Shown here piece after piece: positions 26,364-35,387 of a DNA stretch of 64,000 bases. Each line of letters begins with the position of its first letter. The first letter of the stretch is position 1. Made by a program: the position numbers and the translations under genes. Under the pieces are notes generated by a model. That model saw only the letters and a list, made by a program, of their open reading frames with translations. It did not search any database and was not told where the DNA came from. The stretch comes from JAOAPY01 sp041492185. Lineage in GTDB: Bacteria; Acidobacteriota; Blastocatellia; Pyrinomonadales; Pyrinomonadaceae. The stretch is taken from contig JBGPWL010000001.1 in NCBI GenBank assembly GCA_041492185.1, positions 77,975 through 141,974 on the forward strand, in the 5' to 3' direction.

Positions 26364-26411
26364 CGCCAACTGGTCCGCTCTTCTTTGCGCTTTGCCCTTC
26401 GCTCCTTGCCC

Positions 26412-26843
26412 TTACCGCGCTGGATAGATCTGGTACAACATCAAATATACGATCACGCCAGTTGCGGAGACGTAAAGCCAGAGCGGCAAAGTCCAACGCG
26501 CAATCGCTCGATGCCGCCCGAAATCCCCGCGTGCCGCGCGATAGAGAGTTACCAGAACCAGCGGCACGATCACCACCGCCAGAATCGTATGCGTTGTGAG
26601 AATTGTGAAATAGATCGGCCGCGCAATCCCCTGCCCCAGGAAATGCTTCGACCCGCGCAAAGAATGATAGGTAACGTAAGATATGAGAAAAAGGGTCGAA
26701 CTAACGACCGCACTAATCTGGCAATTGCGATGCGCTTTGATCCGAAGTCTGCGGATGAACGCATATCCAGTTAGCAGAAGAATTGCACTGGTTGCATTCA
26801 GCAGAGCATTAACGTGAGGCAAAAGCGAAATGTAATCAGTCAT
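26412..26843 (-). CDS. DUF420 family membrane protein (CtaM-like)
   Basis: 143 residues with four hydrophobic helices. SLLPHVNALLNATSAILLL, RRLRIKAHRNCQISAVV and FTILTTHTILAVVIVPLVL match DUF420, whose Bacillus and Staphylococcus members (CtaM) are needed for assembly of haem-copper oxidases. Conserved His residues may handle haem. The ATG at 26843 lacks a good ribosome site. The location a few kilobases from the cox cluster, same strand, fits an assembly role. Confidence 0.85.
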   Translation of the reverse strand: MTDYISLLPHVNALLNATSAILLLTGYAFIRRLRIKAHRNCQISAVVSSTLFLISYVTYHSLRGSKHFLGQGIARPIYFTILTTHTILAVVIVPLVLVTLYRAARGDFGRHRAIARWTLPLWLYVSATGVIVYLMLYQIYPAR

Positions 26844-26885
26844 TCTGGGGTTTTAGAACGAACGCCGGGCGCACTTAGCAATAGA

Positions 26886-28385
26886 CTACTTGTTCACGTA
26901 GTAAACCTTCAATTCCTTCTCGCCGGTGATTAACCACGCGCCTGCCAGCTTCGTCATGGTCAATTGAACCTGGACTGAGCCGTTATAGAACGCGTTATTG
27001 TCGCCTTTGAAGTCAAAGTTCTTGTCGAGGATAACCGTCGCGCGTTCGTTGGTCGAATCCAACTGAACCGTCATATTGTTCAAAGTTACGTTGGTGAGAG
27101 TATTGAATCGCGCAAATGCCTTCGAGCGATCTTCGCGCACTCGAACTGAAGGCACCAGCGTCAGTTTGTAATAATAGTCCAGTGTGTCGGCGTAGTAGCG
27201 CATGTGCGCGTCGAGGTCTCGGTTGCGTGTGGTTTGGGCCCAGCCTTCGAGTGTGTTGCGAATGTCGGTTTCCGCCGAACCTGTATTTGTATCAATAATG
27301 GGCGCGGAGCTCAGCGTGACTTCGACTTTCATGTCAGCCTTGAGCGACACAGTCTGTTTCCAATCGTGGTAGCCGTCGTGGCGAACAATCAGGCTATGTT
27401 CACCCAGCTTCATTGGTTCAGTCGAGAAGCTCCCGCTCGTTTCTGAAGTCCTTCCGACCGACACGTCATCAACGAGCACTTCGCTGCCTGGCGGAGTCGA
27501 GACAACAGTCAGCTTGAACTTGGTGGCGTTGAGTTTCGCGTTCAAGCTCTTGTTGAAATCGGTCAACTCTATGGTGAACGACTGCTTCCATTCGTCGTAC
27601 CCGTCACGGATGACTTTGAGTGAATGCTCACCGGCGCGAATATGTGACAACGAGCCCGCGCCGGCGTCTTTACTCTTTCCGACTTCCTTATCATCAATGA
27701 AAACGCGCGCGTCAGCCGGGTCCGTGCTTACCGTCACGGTGACGCCCCAGAAGTACCAACCTACGCCGAGGCCGCAAACCAAAACGATCAGGCTGATCAG
27801 ACTCGCCAAAACGCCAACAAGAATCCGGCGTCGCCGCTTTCGCTTCAATCCAATACCCACGAGCGCGCCGCAGGCTTCACACTGTTCCGCGTCAGGGCGG
27901 TTCTGATGTCCGCAAGTTGCACAAGTTACTGGCGGCGGGGGCGGTGGAGGTTCTACTTTGACTTCCGGAACAAACGGCGCGCTGGGCCCGGAATACGACG
28001 GAGACGGCGAGTAAGCAGGAAGTGTGGCTGAGTCAGCACGTGGCTCTGTGGGTTGTGAGAAGGGCCTGCCGCAGCCTTTGCAGAAGGGTTCTCCGGGCGC
28101 CTGCGCAAAACCACACGCCACGCAGGTAATCGAAAACTCCGTGGGTGCTGCAACAGTCACAGCGGGCGGCGTCTGACTGACAGGTGCCGTCTGTTCGTGC
28201 GAGGCGCCTGCTCCGGAAAAAGAGTGGCCGCACTCTTTGCAAAATTTCCAGCCGGACTGCATCGCGCTGCCACAGGATGGACATGATTCGCTCTGAGCGG
28301 GCTTCAGCACGAGCGACTTTCCGCATGCTTTGCAAAATTTACTGGTGTCCGGATAGTCGAGTCGGCAATCAGGGCAGTACTTCAT
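26886..28385 (-). CDS. Zinc-ribbon/PEGA-domain membrane protein
   Basis: 499 residues from ATG 28385, decided by GGAGG upstream. Four four-Cys zinc ribbons (CPDC..CKAC, CPSC..CKEC, CVAC..CKGC, CATC..CEAC) lie before a transmembrane helix (VGVLASLISLIVLVCGLGVG, about 220-245). Two PEGA domains follow (VTVSTDPADARVFIDDKEVG and LTVVSTPPGSEVLVDDVSVG). The C-terminal 110 residues resemble an NTF2/SnoaL-like fold (NTLEGWAQTTRNRDLDAHMR). Ribbons would be cytoplasmic and PEGA domains periplasmic. The family is of unknown function and common in Acidobacteriota. Confidence 0.8.
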   Translation of the reverse strand: MKYCPDCRLDYPDTSKFCKACGKSLVLKPAQSESCPSCGSAMQSGWKFCKECGHSFSGAGASHEQTAPVSQTPPAVTVAAPTEFSITCVACGFAQAPGEPFCKGCGRPFSQPTEPRADSATLPAYSPSPSYSGPSAPFVPEVKVEPPPPPPPVTCATCGHQNRPDAEQCEACGALVGIGLKRKRRRRILVGVLASLISLIVLVCGLGVGWYFWGVTVTVSTDPADARVFIDDKEVGKSKDAGAGSLSHIRAGEHSLKVIRDGYDEWKQSFTIELTDFNKSLNAKLNATKFKLTVVSTPPGSEVLVDDVSVGRTSETSGSFSTEPMKLGEHSLIVRHDGYHDWKQTVSLKADMKVEVTLSSAPIIDTNTGSAETDIRNTLEGWAQTTRNRDLDAHMRYYADTLDYYYKLTLVPSVRVREDRSKAFARFNTLTNVTLNNMTVQLDSTNERATVILDKNFDFKGDNNAFYNGSVQVQLTMTKLAGAWLITGEKELKVYYVNK

Positions 28386-28557
28386 GATCGAAATTCCTCC
28401 GCGACCGTGCAATCCCCTGAAACACGAAAAAGCGTACGAGAGATCAACCCACGCGAGATTGAATGACCAGTTCAACGCGACTGAATCCGCGCACTGGAGA
28501 TGAGGGGAATTGGAAGGTGATGCGTGACACAGTTGCAGCACCTTCCAAGCCTGGAAA

Positions 28558-29613
28558 CTACGGCGTCGGGCTCGGACTCGCAAACGGGTTCGTCGGATTA
28601 AAGACGTACTTACCGGTCTTGTCGATATAGCCGATGAGTATGGGGCTGTCGGTACTACCGTTGATTGTCACTTGCGCCAGACCATCATCAAAGGCTCCGG
28701 CGCTCTCGAACTGCGGATTGATTACCGTCTTGCCGGTCTTATCAATGTATCCCCACTTCTTGGAAATTGACACAGGGGCCAGACCATCCGAGAAGTAGCC
28801 GGCGCTTTCGAATTGGAGATTTATGACCAGCTTGCCCGAAGTGTCAACGTAGCCCCACTTATCACCGGTTTTTACGGGTGCTAAGCCATCACAAAAGTCC
28901 ATCGCCTCGTCGAACTGCGGGTTAATCACATACTTTCCCGCTTTGTCGATAAATCCCCATCTGGTGTTTGACTTTACGGCGACCGGCCAGGCAAGGGACA
29001 ATCCCGAGAGAGCCGCCGCCGGGACACCAAAACGAACTTCTTCAAACTGCGGGTTGATTACAAACTTCCCGGCCTTATCAATGAATCCCCACTGAGTCCC
29101 AACCCGCGCGGGCGCCAGTCCATCGCCGAAAGGCTCGGCGCGATCAAACTGCGGGTTAACAACATACTTTCCGGTCTTGTCGATAAACCCAACCTTTTTG
29201 TCCGTAGTCGCTGCGGCCAATCCATCACTGAAGATTTCAGCGTTCTCGAATTGCGGGTTGATGATCATCTTTCCACTCTTATCGATGAAGCCCCACTTCT
29301 TATCTACTCTGACTCCGGCCAGCCCCTCCGTGAAGGGCATCCCAGCATCGTATTGAGGGTTGATGACATATTCGCCCTTTGTGTTGATGTAGCCGGCCTT
29401 GTGTCCTACCTCGACCAGCGCCAGTCCCTCAGAAAAGAAAAATGCGCTGTCGAACTGCGGGTTGATGACAACCTTCCCCTTGCTGTCAATGAACCCGGCT
29501 TTTCCGTTCTGCATGACCATGTGCAGACCGCTGTGCTTTGAGCGTGAACAAGCCGCCTGCAAAATCAGAACTGCCAGCAGGATACCAACTATGGACAATT
29601 TGCGTTTAGACAT
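28558..29613 (-). CDS. WG-repeat lipoprotein
   Basis: 351 residues from ATG 29613, with GGAGG upstream. The signal peptide ends in a lipobox (LILQAACS). The rest is about nine tandem WG repeats of roughly 30-35 residues, each with the pattern WGFIDKxGKxVINPQFxxAxxFxDGLA; the eighth unit carries INLQFESAG and the last YVFNPTNPF. Such beta-rich repeats are thought to bind proteins or ligands. It lies 172 bases upstream of the zinc-ribbon/PEGA gene on the same strand; nothing is seen in that spacer. Confidence 0.85.
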   Translation of the reverse strand: MSKRKLSIVGILLAVLILQAACSRSKHSGLHMVMQNGKAGFIDSKGKVVINPQFDSAFFFSEGLALVEVGHKAGYINTKGEYVINPQYDAGMPFTEGLAGVRVDKKWGFIDKSGKMIINPQFENAEIFSDGLAAATTDKKVGFIDKTGKYVVNPQFDRAEPFGDGLAPARVGTQWGFIDKAGKFVINPQFEEVRFGVPAAALSGLSLAWPVAVKSNTRWGFIDKAGKYVINPQFDEAMDFCDGLAPVKTGDKWGYVDTSGKLVINLQFESAGYFSDGLAPVSISKKWGYIDKTGKTVINPQFESAGAFDDGLAQVTINGSTDSPILIGYIDKTGKYVFNPTNPFASPSPTP

Positions 29614-29743
29614 CTTTCGATTACCTCCAGTTGAATCGAACATTACAAATAGGAAATGCCGGTCGGCAGTCATCGCAACTGCAAAACTTCCGCCCGGAAT
29701 AGACGCGCTCAGCTTTCAAGCGCCAGTCGCGCGCGCTTTGCCG

Positions 29744-30475
29744 TCAATTTCCAAACGGCATCATTTTCGTCGGTGAGGGCAAGAACGACGGAAGCATCGC
29801 CCCAAAAATGATCTTCGTCAGCCAAAAGCTCACAATGATCATCACCGGCACGGCAAACGCCGCCTTCGACTCAGAAACGTTCGAGATCCGCGTCACGCCA
29901 GTATAGAGCATGAGAATCCCGTAACAGAGCGCGAAGACAAGAAGCAGGGCCGCGATCTCCAGGTTCGCAAGGCCCAGAATGCTGCTCACGAGCACAAGAA
30001 AGCCAAGCGGCAAGAGCGACGCGCCGGCGATCAAACTGTCCCCGCCAAAACTGCCTGCGCCGCGAAAGACCTTGCGCGTGGCGGCGCTCGCCAGCAGGAT
30101 GCTCACAAACGGCACAGCGCCAAAAAGCAGAAACTTAATCGAATCGCCAAAGTCGGGTCGCGCGTAAGAACCGAGACTAATGAAGACGCCAACGAACACG
30201 CAAACGATCGCGACCGCGGCAAACACAACGCCAACCCCCATCGCCCGCGACGGCCCCAGACTCTCAAACGCCGCCGGGAGTCCACCCACTGGATCAGCAG
30301 CAAAAGTCTTAAAGGCCTGAGTCGCATCCTTCGAGGCGGCCTTGACCTTCGAGGTTATTTGCGGTGCAGGCGGGGTTGGCACTACCGTCACGGGAATGGT
30401 GGCCGCCGGGCGAGCACACGCAGGGCATAACCCGGTGGTTGGATCGAGCGTCGTACCACATTGTTCGCAGTACAT
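29744..30475 (-). CDS. Zinc-ribbon protein with Yip1-like membrane domain
   Basis: 243 residues from ATG 30475 with AAGGAG upstream. A single zinc ribbon (CEQCGTTLDPTTGLCPAC) and a Pro-rich linker (VTVVPTPPAPQI) precede five hydrophobic helices (for example GVGVVFAAVAIVCVFVGVFI and AALLLVFALCYGILMLYTGV). The helix pattern resembles Yip1-type domains. Function unknown. It is the second of three membrane zinc-ribbon proteins in this stretch. Confidence 0.65.
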   Translation of the reverse strand: MYCEQCGTTLDPTTGLCPACARPAATIPVTVVPTPPAPQITSKVKAASKDATQAFKTFAADPVGGLPAAFESLGPSRAMGVGVVFAAVAIVCVFVGVFISLGSYARPDFGDSIKFLLFGAVPFVSILLASAATRKVFRGAGSFGGDSLIAGASLLPLGFLVLVSSILGLANLEIAALLLVFALCYGILMLYTGVTRISNVSESKAAFAVPVMIIVSFWLTKIIFGAMLPSFLPSPTKMMPFGN

Positions 30476-30589
30476 TTGCACTCCTTCTTGACTCACACGC
30501 TGTTGGAGTCGTGAGACCACTACTTGAGATCAACTGTAGAGCGGCTCGCTTTTTATCACACCCGCTCGCATGGAAGCAACTAGTTCGGA

Positions 30590-30835
30590 CTAGAGATGAA
30601 ATGATGAGGCAAGCCGGGAAACCTCTCGGCCCTTGTCAGTCAGACTGTAGAAATCGTTGCCGCGTTCATCGAGCAATCCTTCTTTGACTAATCGCTCGAT
30701 CAAATCGAAAACCGCTGTGCGCTCTGTCGGGTCGTTACCGCCTGCCTCAAACAACTCATGCAGATCGAGCACGTCCTTGTTCAACTGCGCGAACATTCCG
30801 AGCACTCGCTGAGTCAATTCATCCACGTTCGCCAT
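30590..30835 (-). CDS. Small winged-helix-like protein
   Basis: 81 residues from ATG 30835. The middle reads TAVFDLIERLVKEGLLDERG and ends YSLTDKGREVSRLA, the helix-plus-wing pattern of MarR/PadR-like winged helices. The N-terminal helix (LGMFAQLNKDVLDLHELFEA) may dimerise. It follows the next gene by 14 bases and is probably co-transcribed with it. DNA binding is inferred from the fold pattern only. Confidence 0.55.
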   Translation of the reverse strand: MANVDELTQRVLGMFAQLNKDVLDLHELFEAGGNDPTERTAVFDLIERLVKEGLLDERGNDFYSLTDKGREVSRLASSFHL

Positions 30836-30849
30836 TTCAGAGGCCTTTC

Positions 30850-31227
30850 TCAAACGTCCTTTTGCGATGGCTGGGTGAACCTGTCGACGATGCCTTTGAC
30901 GTCAGGAGGAACGGCACGCCCCTTCGCGTCCAACATTGGCGGCGTGCTGGCCGGAGAGCCGGCTAAGCTGCGCGGGGCCGTCGCAGGCGCCAGACTCTTT
31001 TCCTTCGCGCTGCTCTTGAAGGGGATTGGCAGCTTTCCTTCCGACTTCAAATACAACAAAGGATTCACGGCAAACATCAGCGCCAGCACCAAACACACCA
31101 CCGTCGAAAACAGGTTGTCAATCGTAAGAAAATCGCCTGAGAAGATCGCGTTCAGTACGGCAAACGCAATGAATCCGATTGCCGCCAAAATGCAGAGGAT
31201 GTTCAGGAGCGCTGTTTCTTTCTTCAT
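30850..31227 (-). CDS. Small two-helix membrane protein of unknown function
   Basis: 125 residues from ATG 31227, preceded by GAGGGA. Two hydrophobic helices (LLNILCILAAIGFIAFAVL and FSTVVCLVLALMFAVNPLLY) are followed by a Pro/Ala/Ser-rich cytoplasmic tail. I do not recognise a family. It lies downstream of the cox-associated small genes and upstream of the winged-helix gene on the same strand. Confidence 0.6.
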   Translation of the reverse strand: MKKETALLNILCILAAIGFIAFAVLNAIFSGDFLTIDNLFSTVVCLVLALMFAVNPLLYLKSEGKLPIPFKSSAKEKSLAPATAPRSLAGSPASTPPMLDAKGRAVPPDVKGIVDRFTQPSQKDV

Positions 31228-31287
31228 TCCGCTTCCCTCAATTTCAGCGATGGACACCTGGAAAGAATCCTCCAAACAATTCCCAAC

Positions 31288-31503
31288 CTAATGTTTTGCT
31301 TTGTCCGCTGCCGGCGCTCGCTCGGACATTTCCTCGTAGCCGCAACGTTCGCACTGCCAAATGGGAAACACGGCGCTGGGGTTAGTCGTGCTTTGATAGA
31401 CCGCGCGATCTGAAGGGATGATTTTTCCGCCGCAGCGCGGACACGAGCGACCGCGCGTGGTCCGCTTTTCAACGTCAATCGCCAGCTCAGTCTGTTCGGC
31501 CAT
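31288..31503 (-). CDS. Small zinc-ribbon protein
   Basis: 71 residues from ATG 31503; an earlier TTG at 31515 is possible. Two CxxC knuckles (CPRCGGKIIP and CERCGYEEM) are separated by about 28 residues, forming one zinc ribbon. No function is known. It overlaps the preceding gene (31487-31771) by 17 bases, so it may belong to the end of the respiratory operon. Confidence 0.65.
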   Translation of the reverse strand: MAEQTELAIDVEKRTTRGRSCPRCGGKIIPSDRAVYQSTTNPSAVFPIWQCERCGYEEMSERAPAADKAKH

Positions 31504-31771
31504 TTTCTGAATCACTCGCGGGCGGTTGGTCGAAAGGATCGTCTCGTCGTTTGCTGTGTCGCTTCAGAACAACAAAGATCGAACAGAACATAGCCACCGG
31601 AGGAACCAGCAACACCAGCACGCCGATGTTCAGGTTTTTGACGAAGTGCGCATTGTTCGAGCCAGCCAGCGACGCTCGGCACATCGCACACTGCGCCAGC
31701 CCTGCCGGCTCCAACGTCAGGATCGCCAGAGCTACCAGGCCAATCAACAGGATGTACTTCAGCGCGCGCAT
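31487..31771 (-). CDS. Small membrane protein with CxxC motif at the end of the cox cluster
   Basis: 94 residues from ATG 31771. An N-terminal hydrophobic segment or signal peptide (YILLIGLVALAILTLEPAGLA) precedes QCAMCRASLAGSNNA, then a second helix (IGVLVLLVPPVAMFCSIFVV) and a charged tail. The QCAMC motif after a signal-like segment is seen in small proteins beside cytochrome oxidase genes in several phyla (from memory). A role in copper or haem handling is possible but unproven. It starts four bases after coxD ends. Confidence 0.6.
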   Translation of the reverse strand: MRALKYILLIGLVALAILTLEPAGLAQCAMCRASLAGSNNAHFVKNLNIGVLVLLVPPVAMFCSIFVVLKRHSKRRDDPFDQPPASDSENGRTD

Positions 31772-31775
31772 GATT

Positions 31776-32126
31776 TTACTCCACACTCTTTGGCGCCACG
31801 GGAGCGGGCTCTTTGAACTTGTAGCGCAGGCCTGACGACCGGAAGCTATCCGGGAAAAACACAAACAGCAGACAGATACAAATAACCAGCATCGGCACAA
31901 TCGTCAGGATCAAAGTGAGTCGCTCAAACTTCAAGTGCATGAAGTAAGCAACGATCAGCGCGGCCTTGATGATTGAGAGGCCGAGCAGGATCGTCAGCAT
32001 ATAGCGAATGGGCATGGGCTTGTAAGCAAGATAGATCTCGATTAGCGTTAGCGCCACTAACCACGCCCAGATTGAAGTAAACAGCTTGTTACTGCCGGCA
32101 AAATGTTCTTCAACGTGTGTGCTCAT
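31776..32126 (-). CDS. coxD: Cytochrome c oxidase subunit IV (prokaryotic type)
   Basis: 116 residues from ATG 32126 with GGAGG upstream; the longer frame starting at 32174 overlaps coxC. Three hydrophobic helices (IWAWLVALTLIEIYLAY, MLTILLGLSIIKAALIVAYF, ILTIVPMLVICICLLFVFF) and the conserved MHLKFER loop identify the COX4_pro family. This small subunit stabilises the aa3-type oxidase. It is the last core cox gene of the cluster. Confidence 0.85.
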   Translation of the reverse strand: MSTHVEEHFAGSNKLFTSIWAWLVALTLIEIYLAYKPMPIRYMLTILLGLSIIKAALIVAYFMHLKFERLTLILTIVPMLVICICLLFVFFPDSFRSSGLRYKFKEPAPVAPKSVE

Positions 32127-32148
32127 TTTACTCCTCCGCGAGAAAACT

Positions 32149-32829
32149 TTATCGAGCCAGGCGCCCACCCACATCGACCGACAAAATGTAGATCAACGGA
32201 AAAACAAACATCCAAACCAGATCGACGAAGTGCCAGTACAAGCCGCTGATTTCGACGTCTTCGTGCTTAAGTTTCTTCACGCGACCGGCCACCACTCCAA
32301 GATAAATCGTTCCGGTAAACACGTGAAACATGTGCAAGCCGGTGATCGTGAAGAAGGTGGCGCCAAATAACGGCGATGGCGGCGTGCCATCAGTTGTCGT
32401 GAACGCAGTGACCCAGTGTTCCGGCAGGAAAAACGGCCGCAGACCTTCGCCGATCAAGTGGTTCCATTCGATCAAGTGCAGGACGATAAACGCCACACCA
32501 AAGAAGATCGTCGCCAGGATCCACTTTCGCGCCCCACCCTTGTCGCCCCGGCTCGAAGCGGAGACGCCAAAGACCATCGTCAAACTCGATGACAGTAAAC
32601 AGAAGGTCATCACCGACGAAAAGAGGATGCTCGGACGAAAAGGAAATGGCGTGGGCCAGACGTTTGACGCGCGCAAATAGGCGTAACCAATCAAGAGCGC
32701 GGAAAACGTCAACGAGTCGGAAACGATGAACAACCACATTCCCAACTTCCGGTGCCCAACGCGATAGGGGAGCACACCTCCGTCCCAATCGGCTGCCCCA
32801 AAATGTTCTGCGCGTGCCTCAGTGCTCAC
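32149..32829 (-). CDS. coxC: Cytochrome c oxidase subunit III
   Basis: 226 residues from GTG 32829, which has GGAGG upstream and overlaps the stop codon of the preceding gene (GTGA). Seven helices are expected: GMWLFIVSDSLTFSALLIGY, then WNHLIGEGLRPF..., TGLHMFHVFTGTIYLGVVAG and SGLYWHFVDLVWMFVFPLIY, the last being the diagnostic end of subunit III. It supports the stability of the O2-reducing subunit I. It is one of two subunit III-like genes in tandem. Confidence 0.92.
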   Translation of the reverse strand: MSTEARAEHFGAADWDGGVLPYRVGHRKLGMWLFIVSDSLTFSALLIGYAYLRASNVWPTPFPFRPSILFSSVMTFCLLSSSLTMVFGVSASSRGDKGGARKWILATIFFGVAFIVLHLIEWNHLIGEGLRPFFLPEHWVTAFTTTDGTPPSPLFGATFFTITGLHMFHVFTGTIYLGVVAGRVKKLKHEDVEISGLYWHFVDLVWMFVFPLIYILSVDVGGRLAR

Positions 32830-33515
32830 TGTGACCTCCAGACGAATAGGAGTAGAAACAGATAGATCCAAAGACCGTCCATGAAATGCCAGTAGATGGC
32901 AACCGCATCGGCGCGGGCGATGCGCCTGCCTTCAGCCGCTTCATCCGCCCGCGGCCGGCGAGTGCGAAAAAGCAAATAAACCACCGCCAGCAAACCGCCG
33001 AGCAGATGCAGTCCGTGCGCCGCCGTCAAAAGATAGAAGAACGAGCTGTGGGGATTGCTCGCCAGATAAACTCCCTGCCGTGCGAGCTCGCGCCAGGCGA
33101 ACAACTGTGACGCCAAAAACCCAATACCCAAAATCGCCGTGATCGCCAACCACCGGACGTATCCGCTGTCAAATGATTTCTTCAGATTCCTGCGCGCGTT
33201 TTCCAGCGTCACGCTGCTGAACAAGATCAGCGCTGTGCTGAGCCACAATATTCTGGGCATCGCCAGCGGCCGCCAGTCCTGCGCCGAAGCCGCGCGCACG
33301 ATGTAGGCGCTGCTCAGTGCCGTGAACAGCATCACGATCGAAGCGATTAAGACCCACGCCCCAATCCGATAGCGGGCGGCTGACGATCGCTGCTCGAAAA
33401 GCGGTTCGCCACGACCGTTTCGTTTACGCGAACTGTTGCCGTTAGGTCCAGGAGACCGCGATCCCCCGCCGAGGCCAATTCCCTTTTTCGGTTCGACTCT
33501 AGTGCTTGTGACCAT
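32826..33515 (-). CDS. Second subunit III-like haem-copper oxidase protein
   Basis: 229 residues from ATG 33515; a TTG at 33530 directly after the coxA stop is possible. A 45-residue basic, Gly/Ser-rich N-terminus precedes helices including IGAWVLIASIVMLFTALSSA, FFYLLTAAHGLHLLGGLLAV and AIYWHFMDGLWIYLFLLLFV, which are the subunit III hallmarks. Paired subunit III genes are common in oxidase clusters of this type; this copy may occupy the subunit III position or an accessory one. It overlaps coxC by four bases. Confidence 0.85.
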   Translation of the reverse strand: MVTSTRVEPKKGIGLGGGSRSPGPNGNSSRKRNGRGEPLFEQRSSAARYRIGAWVLIASIVMLFTALSSAYIVRAASAQDWRPLAMPRILWLSTALILFSSVTLENARRNLKKSFDSGYVRWLAITAILGIGFLASQLFAWRELARQGVYLASNPHSSFFYLLTAAHGLHLLGGLLAVVYLLFRTRRPRADEAAEGRRIARADAVAIYWHFMDGLWIYLFLLLFVWRSQ

Positions 33516-33530
33516 TGTGGCTGTTTCCAA

Positions 33531-35348
33531 TCAGTGCGCCGCCGGCGCCCCCGCGCCTTCCGGATCGGTCTGCATCAAGAAGTCTTTCGCGGCACCCGGC
33601 ACTGAGTACTCGTAGGGCCCGCGATAGACTGTTGGCGCGTGACCGGCAAAGTTATCGTGCGGCGGTGGCGTCGCCGTCGTCCATTCAAGTGATGTCGCTT
33701 CCCACGGATTGTCGCTCGCCTTCTTGCCCTTGAAGAGGCTCCAGATCAGATTGGAGTAGAAGATTACCTGCGCGATCACCGTCACGATCGCCGCAATAGA
33801 GACAAAGACTACGAGCGGATGAAGCGAATCCAAAAAGCGATACTGCGTGAATTCAGAATACCGGCGTGGCATGCCAACGATACCCATTACGTGCATCGGA
33901 ACGAAGATCGAATAGACGCCGACGAAAGTAATCCAGAAATGGATCTTGCCCCACCTCTCGCTCATCATCCGGCCAAACATCTTGGGAAACCAGAAATAGG
34001 TCGCCGCAAACATGCCGAAGATTGATGCGACGCCCATTACCAGGTGGAAGTGGGCCAGCACGAAATAAGTATCGTGCATCGGCAAGTCGAGCGACGTCTG
34101 CCCCAGCACTAATCCAGTAATTCCACCGGCGACAAACAGCGAAACGAACCCAATCGCAAAGAGCATCGGAGTTGTAAAGCGTATTCTGCCGCCCCAGAGA
34201 GTGCCGAGCCAATTAAATGTTTTCACCGCCGAAGGCACGCCGATTGACAACGTGAGAATCGAAAACGCCATCGCCGAATACGGGCTCATGCCGCTGATGA
34301 ACATGTGATGGCCCCAGACAAAGAAGCCGAGCAAACCGATCGCAAAGATCGCAAACACCATCGCGCGGTAACCGAACACTGGCTTGCGCGCGAAGGTCGC
34401 CAGGATGTGCGACGTGGCGCCCATGCCCGGCAGGATCGCGATGTACACTTCCGGATGGCCGAAAAACCAAAAAAGATGCTGCCAAAGAATGGGCGAGCCG
34501 CCGGTGTGCAACGGGAACGCCTTTGTGGATCCCGAGAGTACGCCGGTTAGCACCAGTCCGCCGGGAATGAAAAAGCTTGTGCCCGCCAGCCGATCGAGCA
34601 GTAGCAGGATGCCGCCACCCAGCAACACCGGGAACGAAAGCAGCGCCAGCACCGCGGTCGTAAACCAGGCCCAGCAAGTCAACGGCATACGCATCAGAGA
34701 CATGCCACGCGTGCGCATGTTCAGCAAGGTCGTAATAAAATTGAGCGCGCCGAGCAATGACCCAACACAAAAGATCGCAATGCTGATGATCCATAGGTTC
34801 ATGCCCATGCCCTGCCCTGGTCCGGCCCTCTCACCCAAGGCACTCAGCGGCGCGTAACCGGTCCAGCCTCCAATCGGACCGACTGTCGAAGCCGACCCGG
34901 AAAAGAAGATGGCCGCCAGCAGGACAACAAAACCTACGCCCGTAACCCAGAACGACATCATATTCAGCACCGGAAACGCCATGTCGTCAGCGCCGATCTG
35001 AATGGGCAGGAAATAATTTCCGAATCCCCCCTGCGGCGCTGTGGTCAGAACGAAAAAGACCATGATGGTTCCGTGCATGGTCAACAACGAGAGATAGAAT
35101 TCCGGATTCATCACACCGCCTGGGGCGCCGGCGGGAAAGAGTGACGCAAGAATCGGCCAATGAGTTCCCGGCCACGAGAGCTTCAGCCGCATCAACACCG
35201 ACATGATCATCCCGATCAGCACCGCTACCAGTGCCAACGTGATGTACTGGATCCCGATAACTTTGTGATCCAGACTGAAGATGTACTTGCGTATGAAACC
35301 CTTCGGCGGCTCATGCCGATGCACTGCGTCGTGCGTTCCATCTGACAT
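33531..35348 (-). CDS. coxA: Cytochrome c oxidase subunit I
   Basis: 605 residues with twelve helices. It binds haem a and the haem a3-CuB site. Visible motifs are FGHPEVYIAILPGMG (CuB His, cross-linked Tyr and the K-channel side), GHHMFISGM (two CuB His) and HDTYFVLAHFHLVMG (haem ligands). The GHPEVYI context marks the A-type family. No C-terminal subunit III fusion is present. It lies between coxB and the tandem subunit III genes. Confidence 0.97.
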   Translation of the reverse strand: MSDGTHDAVHRHEPPKGFIRKYIFSLDHKVIGIQYITLALVAVLIGMIMSVLMRLKLSWPGTHWPILASLFPAGAPGGVMNPEFYLSLLTMHGTIMVFFVLTTAPQGGFGNYFLPIQIGADDMAFPVLNMMSFWVTGVGFVVLLAAIFFSGSASTVGPIGGWTGYAPLSALGERAGPGQGMGMNLWIISIAIFCVGSLLGALNFITTLLNMRTRGMSLMRMPLTCWAWFTTAVLALLSFPVLLGGGILLLLDRLAGTSFFIPGGLVLTGVLSGSTKAFPLHTGGSPILWQHLFWFFGHPEVYIAILPGMGATSHILATFARKPVFGYRAMVFAIFAIGLLGFFVWGHHMFISGMSPYSAMAFSILTLSIGVPSAVKTFNWLGTLWGGRIRFTTPMLFAIGFVSLFVAGGITGLVLGQTSLDLPMHDTYFVLAHFHLVMGVASIFGMFAATYFWFPKMFGRMMSERWGKIHFWITFVGVYSIFVPMHVMGIVGMPRRYSEFTQYRFLDSLHPLVVFVSIAAIVTVIAQVIFYSNLIWSLFKGKKASDNPWEATSLEWTTATPPPHDNFAGHAPTVYRGPYEYSVPGAAKDFLMQTDPEGAGAPAAH

Positions 35349-35387
35349 TGTTTATCTCCTTGTGCTCAGGGATAACTCTTTTCGGTT

